This document shows positions 47,401 to 52,213 of a stretch of DNA of 64,000 nucleotides, piece by piece. How positions within the stretch are numbered: position 1 is the stretch's first letter; the number at the start of each line of letters is the position of its first letter. The notes beneath the pieces were generated by a model. It was not told the origin of the DNA, did not search any database, and saw only the letters and a list, made by a program, of their open reading frames with translations. Source of the stretch: Bombyx mori (lineage: Eukaryota; Arthropoda; Insecta; Lepidoptera; Bombycidae); contig NC_085127.1 of NCBI RefSeq assembly GCF_030269925.1, positions 7,075,501-7,139,500 of the forward strand, read 5' to 3'. The position numbers were made by a program, and so were the translations under genes.

Positions 47401-48618
47401 TTATATGTATAAAATTTGTCAGCAATTTCGGTTCATGTTAAAAGATTTAATTGAACTATATCTACTTTTTCTGCTATCAGTGGTTTTAATTATGATACAA
47501 AAATAAGTATTTACCTGACATTGATAAGGTTGAATATTTACATTTTTTATGTTTAATAAATGGAGGCAGACAACGCCATCTTTCTACGCAATAGTACACT
47601 AATAAGCCAGTGATTATTTGCAATGCAAAGTTTGAAGCCTTGACTGTAAATTTCTAAGAATATTTGAAACACCATTTAAAGGGCAGCACTAAAATTTATT
47701 TTTTGAAGAAATCAATTTGCTGATTACATGAATATGTTTATTTTATTCTTTAACAATTTTTTTAATCCTCTTCATATTAAATTACAAATTGAATTAAGTA
47801 CATATATTTATTTTATAATAGATTTATGATACTTTCGTTCTCTTTTTTTTTTCACGCCAAAAATGTTATATAGAAAGTATCTGCTGTTTGGATTTTCTAA
47901 CTGTAGTCTTATTTTAAAATCATTTTCGATTTAATTTCAAATTGTGTTTACAATATTCAAAATATCATGTCACTTCACAAAATTAACGCAATGTGTTGTA
48001 TGTAGTAAGTAATTAAGTTTTGTCTTTTGTGAAAAGACAGAATAACCGTTATTTAGTGAAAATTTAATTGGTTAATATAATAACTTTAATCATCTTTCAT
48101 GATTAAAAGTTCATATCTACAGATTGAAAATAATCCCAAGAGGTAACCAAGAAAACAATACGTTATGAAACTTAACCCCAAGAGAATCGTAAAATACCTC
48201 AACAATAAGAACGAATTCTCTAATTATAGACGTATGAAATGTAAATCTGTGAAAATAACACAGTAATTTTTCTAGATGTTGACGTGGCGTGACATTGCGG
48301 GGTACCTATCAGGACGACATTCATATACATTTGATAAGTAGTCAGTTTATACGATCGGAAAACAGTTTTGTTGCTTTATAAACAATATTTAGCAGTTTCA
48401 TTTCAATAATGAGTTATAAGTATGGCGCCTGACATTGTTGGCTTATCTTTATTTTGGTTCAACAATATGGCGATGGTACTTACTCTGTTATTTCTAAGAA
48501 AATCTTCTATAGCTTTCAGTGCAGAATCCGTTAATTTCACAAACACTAGTTCCTTGTTTTCTTTATAACTAGACTCCGATGATAACGGATACTGAACACC
48601 TGCTGGCAAGGCCGCCAT
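2302..48618 (-). CDS. ELL: RNA polymerase II elongation factor ELL, 12 of its exons (last exon not found)
   Basis: ELL stimulates transcript elongation by RNA polymerase II in the nucleus. In animals it works in the super and little elongation complexes with EAF and related partners; the Drosophila gene is Su(Tpl). I assembled the coding sequence from exons at 48484-48618, 35551-35598, 18611-18709, 12439-12590, 11985-12329, 8910-8980, 8610-8766, 5276-5535, 4405-4524, 3814-3904, 3562-3733 and 2302-2439. The total is 1788 nt, 596 codons, with consistent phase at every junction and GT-AG borders throughout. Residues 1 to about 335 form the N-terminal ELL domain (VFVKLTDSALKAIE at the start, LLALKPFKKPELYTRL near 265-280). 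Residues about 420-490 are a poorly conserved linker. Residues about 495-596 form the occludin/ELL domain (RRAYKNEFAELYTEYRELYA, then RRRVNYLDKKLTHLKRM). The length matches animal ELL proteins of roughly 600 residues. The 3' end is missing: exon 12 ends in a good donor (GTGAGT), so at least one more exon lies to the left. Confidence 0.93.
2738..3025. mobile_element. Non-autonomous hAT-type element (288 bp)
   Basis: The left end CAAGGATGAGCAA and right end TTGCTCACCCCTG are imperfect inverted repeats of the hAT CAGGGGTGAGCAA type. Flanking 8-mers GGTTGGGC (2730-2737) and GGTTGGTC (3026-3033) match at 7 of 8 positions, as expected for an aged hAT target duplication. It lies in ELL intron 11. 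Confidence 0.7.
3066..3298. repeat. Dispersed repeat, copy 2, with 11-bp inverted ends
   Basis: Partner of the copy at 1830-2072; GGACTTTTTGG at 3067-3077 and CCAAAAAGTCC at 3239-3249. The two copies flank ELL exon 12 in direct orientation. Confidence 0.75.
3562..3733 (-). CDS. ELL: ELL exon 11, start of occludin/ELL domain (residues 493-550)
   Basis: The exon encodes RYPPITSSGMRRAYKNEF, AELYTEYRELYARVAQVAAL and FTRLENELKRAQ, clearly the coiled-coil occludin/ELL domain (human SYKNDFNAEYSEYRDLHARI). Acceptor AAATTGCAG, donor GTAAAC, phase 0 out. Confidence 0.93.
3814..3904 (-). CDS. ELL: ELL exon 10 (residues 463-493)
   Basis: The 91-nt exon has acceptor TTTTTACAG and donor GTACGT. It encodes an acidic stretch ending PDENTTDLDEIER. 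Its phase joins correctly to exons 9 and 11. The following intron is only 80 bp. An unspliced frame runs on through that intron, but it loses the conserved occludin domain. Confidence 0.8.
4405..4524 (-). CDS. ELL: ELL exon 9 (residues 423-463)
   Basis: The 120-nt exon has acceptor TTTTCACAG and donor GTAATT, phase 1 in and out. It encodes VKKDNGYTLNFTTVKEICPS followed by a Pro/Ser-rich segment. This linker region is not conserved between phyla, so the call rests on splice sites, frame and position. Confidence 0.78.
4974..5078 (-). repeat. AAGTCCATGGGC-type retroposon tail
   Basis: On the minus strand the sequence contains CGGCTTGGCCCTGCCCC, then ACTTCAGTAAT-type variants of CTGAAGTCCATGG, then a GGCAAAAAAAA tail. 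Other copies in the window end GGCAATAAAAA. It is the 3' end of a retroposon family common here. Confidence 0.75.
5112..5252 (-). repeat. LINE 3'-tail repeat (AAGCAATAAA family), truncated
   Basis: The minus strand reads TACTGAGATCTTACG, CTCAAGGTGGGTGGCGC, then CACCAGGTGGGCTGTGAGC and AAGCAATAAATAAAT. This silkworm family resembles the BMC1 LINE 3' end. The copy starts about 22 bp inside the intron that follows ELL exon 8. Confidence 0.8.
5276..5535 (-). CDS. ELL: ELL exon 8, Pro/Ala-rich linker (residues 336-423)
   Basis: This GC-rich 260-nt exon encodes RRKPQNLTPPLSSDSAQS, a Pro/Ala-rich stretch, then VKKQRISHYRRPSPPSSG. The KKQRISHY motif matches KKPRISHF of vertebrate ELL. The donor used is GTACGG after CAGG, phase 1. 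A minus-strand dispersed repeat begins about 22 bp inside the following intron. Confidence 0.9.
5594..5875. repeat. Dispersed lepidopteran repeat (CGCTTCGCTGGGCA type)
   Basis: CCCGTGCGCTTCGCTGGGCA at the left, followed by AAGTACATGTATTTTCTACA and AGTTCAGTAGTTATAA. I recall this combination as a dispersed repeat in moth genomes; class uncertain, possibly Helitron-related. Confidence 0.5.
5876..8280. other. Most of ELL intron 7
   Basis: The stretch is AT-rich, with no supported gene. A CAGGGAGGGATTCC / AAAGTGGTCCCC stretch near 6720-6750 resembles a decayed hAT end, but no partner end was found. Otherwise I see nothing. Confidence 0.5.
8283..8565 (+). repeat. Bm1-type SINE copy
   Basis: It contains TTTCCAGTTTCACCAGGAC, GCTCAGCCAGGAGGAGTGGG, then TACCGGATCGGAATCGCGAC and GAGAAGATCCGGCGAGAAAC, the core shared with the copies at 36.7 and 59.9 kb. 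It ends about 45 bp from ELL exon 7. Confidence 0.75.
8610..8766 (-). CDS. ELL: ELL exon 7 (residues 284-336)
   Basis: The exon encodes EGIKDKERSAVNKIL, then HIWNDVNEDWPFYTEEEKR and MLKR, aligning with human DGLTQADKDALDGLL ... KDVQKDWPGYSEGDQQLLKR. Acceptor CCCTTTTCAG, donor GTACGT, phase 2 out. A Bm1-type repeat ends about 45 bp downstream of the donor. Confidence 0.92.
8910..8980 (-). CDS. ELL: ELL exon 6 (residues 260-284)
   Basis: The 71-nt exon has acceptor TTTTACAG and donor GTAAGT. It encodes ERLIQLLALKPFKKPELYTR, the counterpart of human DRVLHLLALRPYRKAELLLR, one of the best conserved segments of ELL. Confidence 0.92.
9061..9176 (-). repeat. AAGTCCATGGGC-type retroposon tail
   Basis: The plus strand shows TAGGCAGACGAGCATACGGC, CCATGGACTTCA and AGCCAAGCCGCT, with a T-rich tail on the left. 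It is a minus-strand copy of the family seen at 52.6 kb. Confidence 0.75.
9319..9487 (+). repeat. Bm1-type SINE fragment
   Basis: It holds CTATTCGCTGGTACCCTAGG, GACAGGTAGGTAAGCTCACG, then GATTTTGCTAACAC and GTGAGCTGTGTCTAT. It lacks the distal half. Confidence 0.65.
9614..10180. mobile_element. Non-autonomous hAT element (567 bp)
   Basis: Ends are perfect 14-bp inverted repeats, CAGGGGTCGGCAAC and GTTGCCGACCCCTG. Flanks CTGTAGGC (9606-9613) and CTCTAGGC (10181-10188) form an 8-bp duplication with one mismatch. No transposase frame is present. It lies in ELL intron 5. Confidence 0.85.
10716..10912 (+). repeat. Dispersed repeat (AAGAGGAAAGATTTG type)
   Basis: ATTATAAAGAGGAAAGATTT, a GTTT microsatellite, CTACTGGACCGATTTG and the end GAAGCGAGGGCGGGTCGCTA. 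The same family begins at 55.6 kb. Such ends near CTAGT suggest Helitron or LINE-tail origin; class uncertain. Confidence 0.6.
11985..12329 (-). CDS. ELL: ELL exon 5 with (D/E)RP repeat (residues 145-260)
   Basis: The exon opens with TRVIKPNMTDIGRRVKVR, aligned with human AIVIKAGGRYLGKKVQFR. It then contains a low-complexity run of DRP, ERP and ERV units at residues about 177-218, encoded by an imperfect GC-rich tandem repeat at about 12110-12240, and a Q/P/H-rich linker. The donor is GTGAGT after TTGAA, phase 2. It is separated from exon 4 by an intron of only 109 bp. Confidence 0.9.
12439..12590 (-). CDS. ELL: ELL exon 4 (residues 95-145)
   Basis: The exon encodes GAFECVRSGG, then RMRVQANDDSYEATKDRMAK, the counterpart of the human GSFDCIQQ ... 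KITVCATDDSYQKARQSMAQ region. The 152-nt exon ends in phase 2. Two donors are possible: a GTAAAT site inside the exon gives the wrong phase, while GTACTT at 12438 keeps frame and alignment, so I chose the latter. Confidence 0.9.
13070..13485 (+). mobile_element. RTE-type LINE 3' fragment
   Basis: The frame 12976-13452 encodes EIPWTEHRTNVSILQEL, STICLRKVLEYFGHIARKD and RGRGPTRWTDQIRTTLD, the C-terminal end of RTE-clade endonuclease-reverse transcriptases. The stop is followed by a GAAGAAGAAGA-rich tail, as in RTE elements. It is 5'-truncated, without the polymerase domain. It lies in ELL intron 3, opposite in strand to ELL. Confidence 0.8.
15038..17927 (-). mobile_element. Apparently complete DNA transposon with DUF7869-like gene
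   Basis: The element lies in ELL intron 3. The left end (from 15041) reads GGGTCCGCAGACTAAAGCAC and continues ATAAGTCAAAA. The right end, reverse-complemented from 17924, reads GGGTCGGCAGACTAAAGCAC and continues identically, so about 31 bp match with one difference. The ends extend outward as CTA/TAG and are flanked by AATT on both sides. The target duplication could therefore be AATT (element 15038-17927) or TA (element 15041-17924). Copies of a GACTTATGT-type motif recur inside the right end. One spliced gene fills most of the interior, on the minus strand. Ends and gene together indicate a cut-and-paste transposon that may still be autonomous. Confidence 0.85.
15337..17486 (-). CDS. DUF7869-like putative DDE transposase, two exons (683 residues predicted)
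   Basis: Exon 2 (15337-17321) is a long uninterrupted frame. An in-frame ATG (17340) gives a 667-residue reading, but its first residues look intronic. A TTTTTTAG acceptor ends at 17322, and a short upstream exon (17420-17486, starting MNIQRCKKLVEMALSTHLES) has a GTATAT donor in the matching phase. The predicted protein is 683 residues. It has a Ser/Thr-rich, basic N-terminus, CxxC pairs (CRGC about 213-216, CYTC about 334-337) and three acidic motifs: TFDLQQCLPTP (D about 393), FYSDTCGGQN (D about 470) and GHSHLEVDTDH (E about 511, D about 513). This spacing suits an RNase H-like DDE/D core. I recognise the CGGQNRN / HSHLEVD signature from the DUF7869 family of arthropod and other animal proteins. 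Its role as the transposase is inferred from position between matched terminal repeats. Confidence 0.8.
18338..18586 (+). repeat. LINE 3'-tail repeat (AAGCAATAAA family), full 250-bp copy
   Basis: TACTGGTGGTAGGACCTCTT, GTTTCGGTTTGAAGGGTGGG, CACCAGGTGGGCTGTGAGC and GAAGCAATAAAAAAAAA. It is antisense to ELL and ends 24 bp from the donor of exon 3. Confidence 0.88.
18611..18709 (-). CDS. ELL: ELL exon 3 (residues 62-94)
   Basis: The 99-nt exon is in phase 0 at both ends, with acceptor ATTCATTTCAG and donor GTAAAC. It encodes KISIPTP, then EATFRFSINSNTEMEGPQ, matching the vertebrate HISIPQP ... TFTFYLSN ... NPQ stretch. A dispersed repeat ends about 24 bp downstream of its donor. Confidence 0.9.
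19816..20036 (+). repeat. Decayed LINE 3'-tail repeat (AAGCAATAAA family)
   Basis: TTACTGGTGGTAGGGCG, TATTTACGGCGAAGCAATCA and CACTTAAACCCAGATGGGCC are recognisable but degraded, and the tail is lost. Confidence 0.65.
20630..20780. promoter_or_regulatory. CpG-rich patch with TATA-like sequence in ELL intron 2
   Basis: The stretch is much richer in CG dinucleotides than its surroundings (GGAGCGCGCAG, GGTGCGCGCGGGGAG) and has TATAAAGAGCGC at about 20702-20713. It could be an internal promoter or enhancer. Nothing shows that it is active. Confidence 0.3.
22240..22500. promoter_or_regulatory. CpG-rich patch with inverted CCAAT box
   Basis: GATGCGATGCGGCCGCTCTT and GTCGGCGGCGCGGTGAGG lie upstream of GGCCGCTGATTGGCTGATG (an ATTGG box near 22490). 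The composition is unlike the surrounding intron. A second CpG-rich patch lies at about 22930-23185. The role as alternative promoter is speculative. Confidence 0.3.
24560..24635 (+). repeat. LINE 3'-tail fragment (AAGCAATAAA family)
   Basis: GGTTCCAGTAACCAGTTAAT, CCAGGTAGGCTAAGAG and AAAGCAATAAAAATAAA, the last 75 bp of the family. Confidence 0.6.
24783..24860 (+). repeat. Bm1-type fragment
   Basis: CTTTCCAGTTTCACCAGGAC followed by TAGCCAGGAGCGGGTT matches the opening of the copy at 8.28 kb. Confidence 0.45.
29294..29331. repeat. Perfect 14-bp inverted repeat (hairpin)
   Basis: CGCGTATATCATTA and TAATGATATACGCG are separated by a 10-base loop. No poly-T run follows, and the stem is too short for a microRNA precursor. 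Confidence 0.85.
32346..32406. repeat. Tandem duplication of a 23-bp unit
   Basis: A 23-bp unit starting CATAATATCTTGAAG is repeated exactly at 32346-32368 and 32384-32406, with a 38-bp period. Confidence 0.85.
33293..33430. other. CpG-rich patch in ELL intron 2
   Basis: GC-rich segment (AAACCGGCGGCAGGCGAGGC, GTCGGAGGCGCCTGCCGTCG) in otherwise AT-rich DNA. A short frame crosses it on the plus strand without splice support. Origin and role unknown. Confidence 0.3.
34020..34456 (+). pseudogene. Short open frame interrupted by a LINE 3' insertion
   Basis: The frame from ATG 34020 reads GHHIISQAYRVPQAL ... EEAPDFGRQL and runs into the poly-T of the insertion at 34134. After the second copy of the target duplication the same frame would continue for about 13 residues to a stop (34456). 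The fragment is GC-richer than its surroundings. I do not recognise the product, and it may itself be a piece of an older element. Confidence 0.3.
34134..34399 (-). mobile_element. LINE 3'-end insertion with 15-bp target duplication
   Basis: TTCGGAAGGCAGCTT occurs at 34119-34133 and again at 34400-34414. Between the copies lie a poly-T run (the poly-A tail on the minus strand) and a GC-rich 3'-end sequence. The minus strand shows GGTTCGACTCCGACATGCCC and GATTTCCTCCTGAC before the tail. It is related to the insertion at 52.8 kb. Confidence 0.85.
34568..34880 (+). repeat. LINE 3'-tail repeat (AAGCAATAAA family) with doubled end
   Basis: A near-complete copy (GGTTTGAAGGGTGGGGCAGC, CATCAGGTGGGCTGTGAGC) is followed by a 20-base A run and then a second partial tail (AAGTGGGCTATGAGC, AAGCAATAAAAAAAAA), so one copy probably inserted into the tail of another. 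Confidence 0.8.
35551..35598 (-). CDS. ELL: ELL exon 2 (residues 46-61)
   Basis: This 48-nt microexon has a TTTGTTTCAG acceptor and a GTAAGT donor, and is in phase 0 at both ends. It encodes DRLAKPKIQFLPGNEG, which aligns with the vertebrate stretch ending PSIRFQGSQG. It is isolated between two introns of 12.9 and 16.8 kb. Confidence 0.88.
35708..35764 (+). repeat. AAGTCCATGGGC-type repeat, internal piece
   Basis: GGGCAACGGCTTGGCTGATG followed by TCCATGGGCGACAGTAACTA; an internally deleted fragment of the family. Confidence 0.55.
36748..37183 (+). mobile_element. Bm1 SINE, near full length
   Basis: From a T run and CCTACCTAAGCTGATAGCC through GTAGGTGAGCTCACGGGGCT, CCACCGGATCGGAAACGCGA, GAGAAGATCCGGCGAGAAAC and GCGACGGGTTCGACGAGAAC to GTCCGCAGGATCGGGAAG and about 50 bp more. 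About 435 bp, the usual length of Bm1. Antisense frames in it (such as 36797-37180) are not genes. Confidence 0.85.
38690..38765 (+). repeat. Decayed AAGTCCATGGGC-type tail
   Basis: AGTGACAGTAACCATTAATT, CTAGGCCGTATGCGGTTCTG and an A-rich tail resemble the last 80 bp of the family. Confidence 0.45.
39206..39342 (+). repeat. LINE 3'-tail repeat (AAGCAATAAA family), internally deleted
   Basis: GTGGTGGGGCATCTTATGAA, GAGGCAGTAATGCGTTTCCG, then directly CCCATCTAAGCAATAAAAAA; the middle part is missing. Confidence 0.7.
40233..40445. mobile_element. PIF/Harbinger-type MITE (213 bp)
   Basis: Terminal inverted repeats of about 60 bp start AGCCTTGTTCGGACTAGGCG on the left and AGGCCTTGTTCGGACTAGGC on the right (reverse complement); they differ by one inserted base and one substitution. 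TAA precedes the left end (40230-40232) and follows the right end (40446-40448), the usual PIF/Harbinger target. There is no coding capacity. Confidence 0.88.
43578..43680 (-). repeat. AAGTCCATGGGC-type retroposon tail
   Basis: A 20-base T run, TTGCCCTTGTAGGCAGACGA, CATACGGCCCACCTGATGG and CCATGGACTTCAATACG; minus-strand copy, 5'-truncated. Confidence 0.75.
44374..45172 (+). mobile_element. GC-rich LINE 3'-end insertion, 5'-truncated (about 800 bp)
   Basis: GGTCCCAAACC occurs at 44363-44373 and at 45173-45183 as a target duplication. The insert ends with GCACCCGGACCG and a 10-base A run. It is far more GC-rich than the intron around it. Long overlapping frames on both strands reflect composition. 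GAGGAGTTTAGTGCGG and CCACATACCCCGCGCG near its end resemble the R1-like tails at 34.1 and 52.9 kb. Confidence 0.8.
45879..45985 (+). repeat. AAGTCCATGGGC-type retroposon tail
   Basis: GCAGCGGATTGGCTCTGCTC, TGGCATTGCTGAAGTCCATG and AAAAGGCAATAAAAAAAA. Confidence 0.8.
48484..48618 (-). CDS. ELL: ELL exon 1 (residues 1-45)
   Basis: The ATG at 48618 sits in a good context (GAAATGGCGG). The exon encodes MAALPAGVQY and then VFVKLTDSALKAIEDF, the conserved opening of ELL proteins. It ends at AACAGA followed by the donor GTAAGT, phase 0. Reading on past the donor gives a few extra residues that do not belong to the protein. Confidence 0.93.
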
Positions 48619-49371
48619 TTCTTATTCACTATTCGCACTGTGGACCAGCTGACTCCTTTGCTAGTCGCCACGATTCATATCATGCACACATTTCTTAAAC
48701 GTAATCACAGATTCACAACCTATATAAAATTATAATTACAACAACAAAAGGGTTTAGATGTCCAAATTAACAATCTTTTTGTAACCCCATCGACTCGGCC
48801 TTTGTTGGCAGCGCTCTTCAGTCTGCAAGGCCGCACTGACTGTCATGCGCAATGGCGCTTTTTGACAGGAAACGCGAGCATTCACCGCTACAGGCGCTAC
48901 ACTAGCGCCAAATAGCAGTTGGCAACAAGTCATTAATGAAATGTTGCTAACTTCAGTACTGTTGTAGAAGACAATATTGTTTCGATTTGTATGCAATTAG
49001 TATTAAAAATTAATATAAAAATATATAACTTTAAAATTACATACATCATTCAGCTTGATGCAATAAATAGAAGGTATGTTTTGACAAACAAATGAATTTA
49101 AGAGGTTATTGTGAATGTATCTGACGTTTAGTTAAGAGGTTATATTTCAATATTAATCCAGTTTCGTAAGTTAATCATGCAACATACGTGGTGGTAACTT
49201 ATTTAATTTCTTAAATAGAAATAAAGGTGACAAAAGTATATACAATATCTAGAATATTTTAAATACGTGGTGAATAACTTTAACAAGTAAACTTTGTTAA
49301 GCACAATATTTCAAAGAAACTAGGTAACAATATTTTTTTTATCCCTTTTACAGGATCTCCATAAATTAACC
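48619..49371. promoter_or_regulatory. Divergent ELL / TyrRS promoter region
   Basis: The 753 bp between the two start codons must hold the promoters of two divergent genes. The part nearest ELL (about 48770-48910) is comparatively GC-rich and carries a palindrome, GGCGCTACACTAGCGCC, at 48893-48909, plus a further TGGCGC at about 48852. I see no TATA box at a convincing distance. This is consistent with a shared promoter for two widely expressed genes; that use is inferred, not shown. Confidence 0.6.
49073..49353 (+). other. Probable 5'-UTR intron of tyrosyl-tRNA synthetase
   Basis: A donor (AGAAG followed by GTATGT) at 49073 and a strong acceptor (ATCCCTTTTACAG) ending at 49353 would define an intron of about 280 bp just before the coding exon. 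The acceptor lies 18 bp upstream of the ATG. Confidence 0.5.
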
Positions 49372-50946
49372 ATGGCTACCTGGCAAGAAAAGAAGCATTT
49401 AATAACACGGAATTTACAAGAGGTCTTAGGTGACGATAAGCTTACTGAAATCTTAAAACAGAGAGATTTAAAAATATATTGGGGTACAGCTACTACTGGA
49501 AGACCTCATGTGGCCTATTTTGTTCCAATGTTGAAGATAGCTGATTTCTTGAAGGCTGGCTGTGAGGTTACTATATTATTTGCTGATTTACATGCTTATT
49601 TGGATAATATGAAGGCTCCTTGGGAGCTTTTAGCACTTCGCACTCAATATTATGAAGCTGCTATAAAGGCAATGCTTACATCTATTGGTGTCCCACTTGA
49701 AAAACTGAAGTTTGTACGTGGTACAGAGTACCAGCTTAGTAAAGAGTATACATTAGATGTCTATAGATTATCATCGGTTGTAACAGAACATGATGCTAAG
49801 AAAGCCGGAGCAGAAGTTGTAAAACAAGTAGAACATCCATTACTTAGTGGACTTCTCTATCCAAACCTCCAAGCTTTGGATGAAGAGTACTTAAAAGTTG
49901 ATGCTCAATTTGGTGGAGTTGATCAAAGAAAGATATTTACAATGTCAGAAAAGTTTTTACCTCAATTAGGGTATGCAAAAAGAATTCATCTGATGAACCC
50001 TATGGTACCTGGTCTAACAGGAGGTAAAATGTCAGCCTCTGAAGCTGATAGTAAAATAGATCTATTGGACACACCAACAAATGTTAAAAAAAAGCTAAAA
50101 AAAGCTTTCTGTGAGCCTGGTAACATTAGTGATAATGGTGTGTTGTCATTCACTAAGCATGTTGTCTTCCCACTGATGAAAGAAGGTGAGACATTTAAGA
50201 TAAAACGTTCTGCCGAGCATGGTGGTGATGCTAATTATTCAAAATATGAGGATTTAGAAACTGCATTTGCAAACCAAGAAATTCATCCAGGAGATTTGAA
50301 GGCTTCAGCTGAGGATGCAATAAACAAACTTTTGGCACCTATACAAGATACTTTCAACGACCCTCAATTACAAGAATTAACAAAAAAGGCTTATCCACCG
50401 CCAACAAAGGTCAAAGGTAATATTAATCAAGCTGTGGATGATGTAACTCCATCAAAACTTGATATAAGAGTAGGGCACATTGTGGAAGTGTCTAGACATC
50501 CAGATGCAGATGCTCTTTATGTAGAAAAGATTGATGTTGGTGAAGATGAACCAAGAACTATTGTTTCTGGATTAGTCAACTTTGTACCCATTGAAGAAAT
50601 GCAAGACAGAGATGTTGTAGTTTTATGTAATTTGAAAGCAGCTAAAATGCGTGGAGTTGAGTCAAAGGGCATGGTTCTTTGTGCATCTGTAGATGAGCCA
50701 AAACAAGTAGAACCACTGCTACCTCCAAAAGGAACTAAAGCTGGTGATAGAATTGTAGTAGAAGAATATGACACTGGTGAACCTGATGAGGTTTTAAATC
50801 CCAAAAAGAAGGTTTGGGAAAAGTTGCAAGCTGATTTAAAAACGAATGATAATTTAACAGCGGTCTGGCAAGGTAATAAGTTAGTAAGTAAAATTAATGG
50901 AAACCCTGTGACTACAAAAAGCATGAAAAATGCTCCCATTAAATAA
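49372..50946 (+). CDS. TyrRS: Tyrosine--tRNA ligase, cytoplasmic
   Basis: The enzyme charges tRNA-Tyr with tyrosine, using ATP, in the cytosol. The 524-residue product is close to the 528 residues of the human enzyme. Residues 1 to about 340 are the class I catalytic and anticodon-binding core: the HIGH-like signature is PHVAY (45-49), the KMSKS loop is KMSAS (219-223), and [20 protein letters not shown] (131-150) and [16 protein letters not shown] (175-190) are near-identical to animal TyrRS. Residues about 360-524 form the C-terminal EMAPII-like tRNA-binding domain ([40 protein letters not shown]). The start has a strong context (AACCATGG). The coding region has no intron, but a 5'-UTR intron is likely. 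The ELR tripeptide linked to cytokine activity of the human fragment reads ALR here (88-90). It is divergently paired with ELL. Confidence 0.97.
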   Translation: MATWQEKKHLITRNLQEVLGDDKLTEILKQRDLKIYWGTATTGRPHVAYFVPMLKIADFLKAGCEVTILFADLHAYLDNMKAPWELLALRTQYYEAAIKAMLTSIGVPLEKLKFVRGTEYQLSKEYTLDVYRLSSVVTEHDAKKAGAEVVKQVEHPLLSGLLYPNLQALDEEYLKVDAQFGGVDQRKIFTMSEKFLPQLGYAKRIHLMNPMVPGLTGGKMSASEADSKIDLLDTPTNVKKKLKKAFCEPGNISDNGVLSFTKHVVFPLMKEGETFKIKRSAEHGGDANYSKYEDLETAFANQEIHPGDLKASAEDAINKLLAPIQDTFNDPQLQELTKKAYPPPTKVKGNINQAVDDVTPSKLDIRVGHIVEVSRHPDADALYVEKIDVGEDEPRTIVSGLVNFVPIEEMQDRDVVVLCNLKAAKMRGVESKGMVLCASVDEPKQVEPLLPPKGTKAGDRIVVEEYDTGEPDEVLNPKKKVWEKLQADLKTNDNLTAVWQGNKLVSKINGNPVTTKSMKNAPIK

Positions 50947-51066
50947 TGCTTTTATGGTATTTAAGCAATATGTGCTATGTTATTTCCATTATGTGCATTT
51001 CTGAGAAATATCTATTGTTGAATTTATATAATTTTATATATATTATGTATATTTTTTTGGTAATGC

Positions 51067-51072
51067 AATAAA
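51067..51072 (+). terminator. Polyadenylation signal of tyrosyl-tRNA synthetase
   Basis: AATAAA lies 121 bp after the TyrRS stop codon, followed by a T-rich stretch. It is the first canonical signal downstream. Confidence 0.7.
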
Positions 51073-51177
51073 TCTAATTATTTCACTATTTTATAATTTT
51101 ATTTATTATAAGTAATTTTATCCATTCTTACCTATCTCAAGATTCCATTGCAGCTCAGCAACATATGCATTTATTTA

Positions 51178-51289
51178 TTTTTTCTACCTATTCTAGTTAC
51201 CTCGAGGGGTTATACTAGATTCTCCGGGCGAGTAGGTGAGCTCACTCAAGGGGAGCTCAAACTTGACGACGTTGCTAACACTAGTTTCA
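51178..51289 (+). repeat. Bm1-type SINE fragment
   Basis: TTTCTACCTATTCTAG, GAGTAGGTGAGCTCACTC and CTCAAACTTGACGACGTTGC; distal part missing. It begins about 100 bp after the TyrRS poly-A signal. Confidence 0.7.
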
Positions 51290-51290
51290 A

Positions 51291-51395
51291 ATTAGCGCAG
51301 GCCGCGTGATCGAACACTTGCATAGGTCATAACCGGACGTATGCAAGTTTGGTAGAATGTCACCTTATTACGAAGCACATGCATGCGGAGTTTTG
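51291..51395 (-). mobile_element. Jockey-type reverse transcriptase fragment
   Basis: The minus strand encodes NSKLRMHVLRNKVTFYQTCI and RPVMTYASV, a conserved block near the end of jockey-clade reverse transcriptases. About 100 bp, with no further polymerase sequence on either side. Confidence 0.7.
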
Positions 51396-51775
51396 AGTTC
51401 TTTGGACACATTGCCAGAAAGAAAAGGGACAATTTAGAAAAGCTGCTGGTAACAGGTAAGATCTGCAGAAGACCAATGCACTGGTTGCACCAGATATGCC
51501 CTACTCTAAACACATCAGTCCGTGATACCATCCGCACAGCTGAGGTTAGACAGTTGGTGCTAAATAGTCCAGACGAAAGTTATTCAGGGAGGCCATTGCC
51601 CTCTAAAAATTTAATACTAAATATTTTATTCCATGTACATAATGTAATTGAATTAATAATGTAAAATACCCAAATATCAATCAGTCCATGATGCCATCCG
51701 CACAGTTGAGGATAGACAGCTGGCGCAGAATAGTCCAGAAGAAGGTTATTCAGGGAGGCCATGACCCTCTAAAAA
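51396..51775 (+). mobile_element. Decayed RTE-type LINE ends, partly duplicated
   Basis: The plus strand encodes FFGHIARKKRDNLEKLLVTG and NTSVRDTIRTAEVRQ, the same RTE block as at 13.2 kb. A second partial copy (GATGCCATCCGCACAG ... GGGAGGCCATGACCCTCTAA) follows at 51688-51771. Confidence 0.65.
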
Positions 51776-52213
51776 CAATAGTAAATACTGAAAAGTTTAT
51801 ACCATGTACATACGTAATGTAATTGGAATAATAATGTAAAATACCCAAATATCGATATACAATTTTTTTAGTCAACCAGACAGTTTCATTTTTGTGTTTT
51901 GATGATATCTAAGACCTAATATCCTATCTAATACCTGTGGCCACGAAATGGAATTTGGATGACGCTTAAATTGTTACCTTTGGGGCACTCCCACCTTATG
52001 AGCCGGAATGTACGATTTATATTCTGCAGAAATAGGTGGGGTGTTTGAAACATAGCAACCCTATTTTTCTTACTGGAAGCGGAGGAGAGGCGTAGACTTT
52101 CGAGATAAAACGACGAGCAGCAAGGCAAAAAAACAATCATTGTCGGTCCCGTAAAACTGTACGAACTTTTGATCCGATTAATAAACCATTTGTAAATTCA
52201 ATCCTCTTTTATT

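Larger units (their letters stand above)
35599..48483. other. ELL intron 1 (12.9 kb)
   Basis: It contains a full Bm1 SINE (36748-37183), LINE tails, the PIF-type MITE (40233-40445) and a GC-rich LINE 3' insertion (44374-45172). The stretches 37.2-39.2, 40.5-43.5 and 46.0-48.4 kb are AT-rich and show no gene or repeat that I can identify. Confidence 0.6.

Noticed and set aside
50517..50939. 140-codon minus-strand frame
   Set aside because: Shadow of the tyrosyl-tRNA synthetase coding region.
49372..50946. TyrRS as a processed retrocopy
   Set aside because: A probable 5'-UTR intron, an intact frame, no poly-A tract at the end and a normal poly-A signal favour the native gene. The point stays open until other copies are searched.
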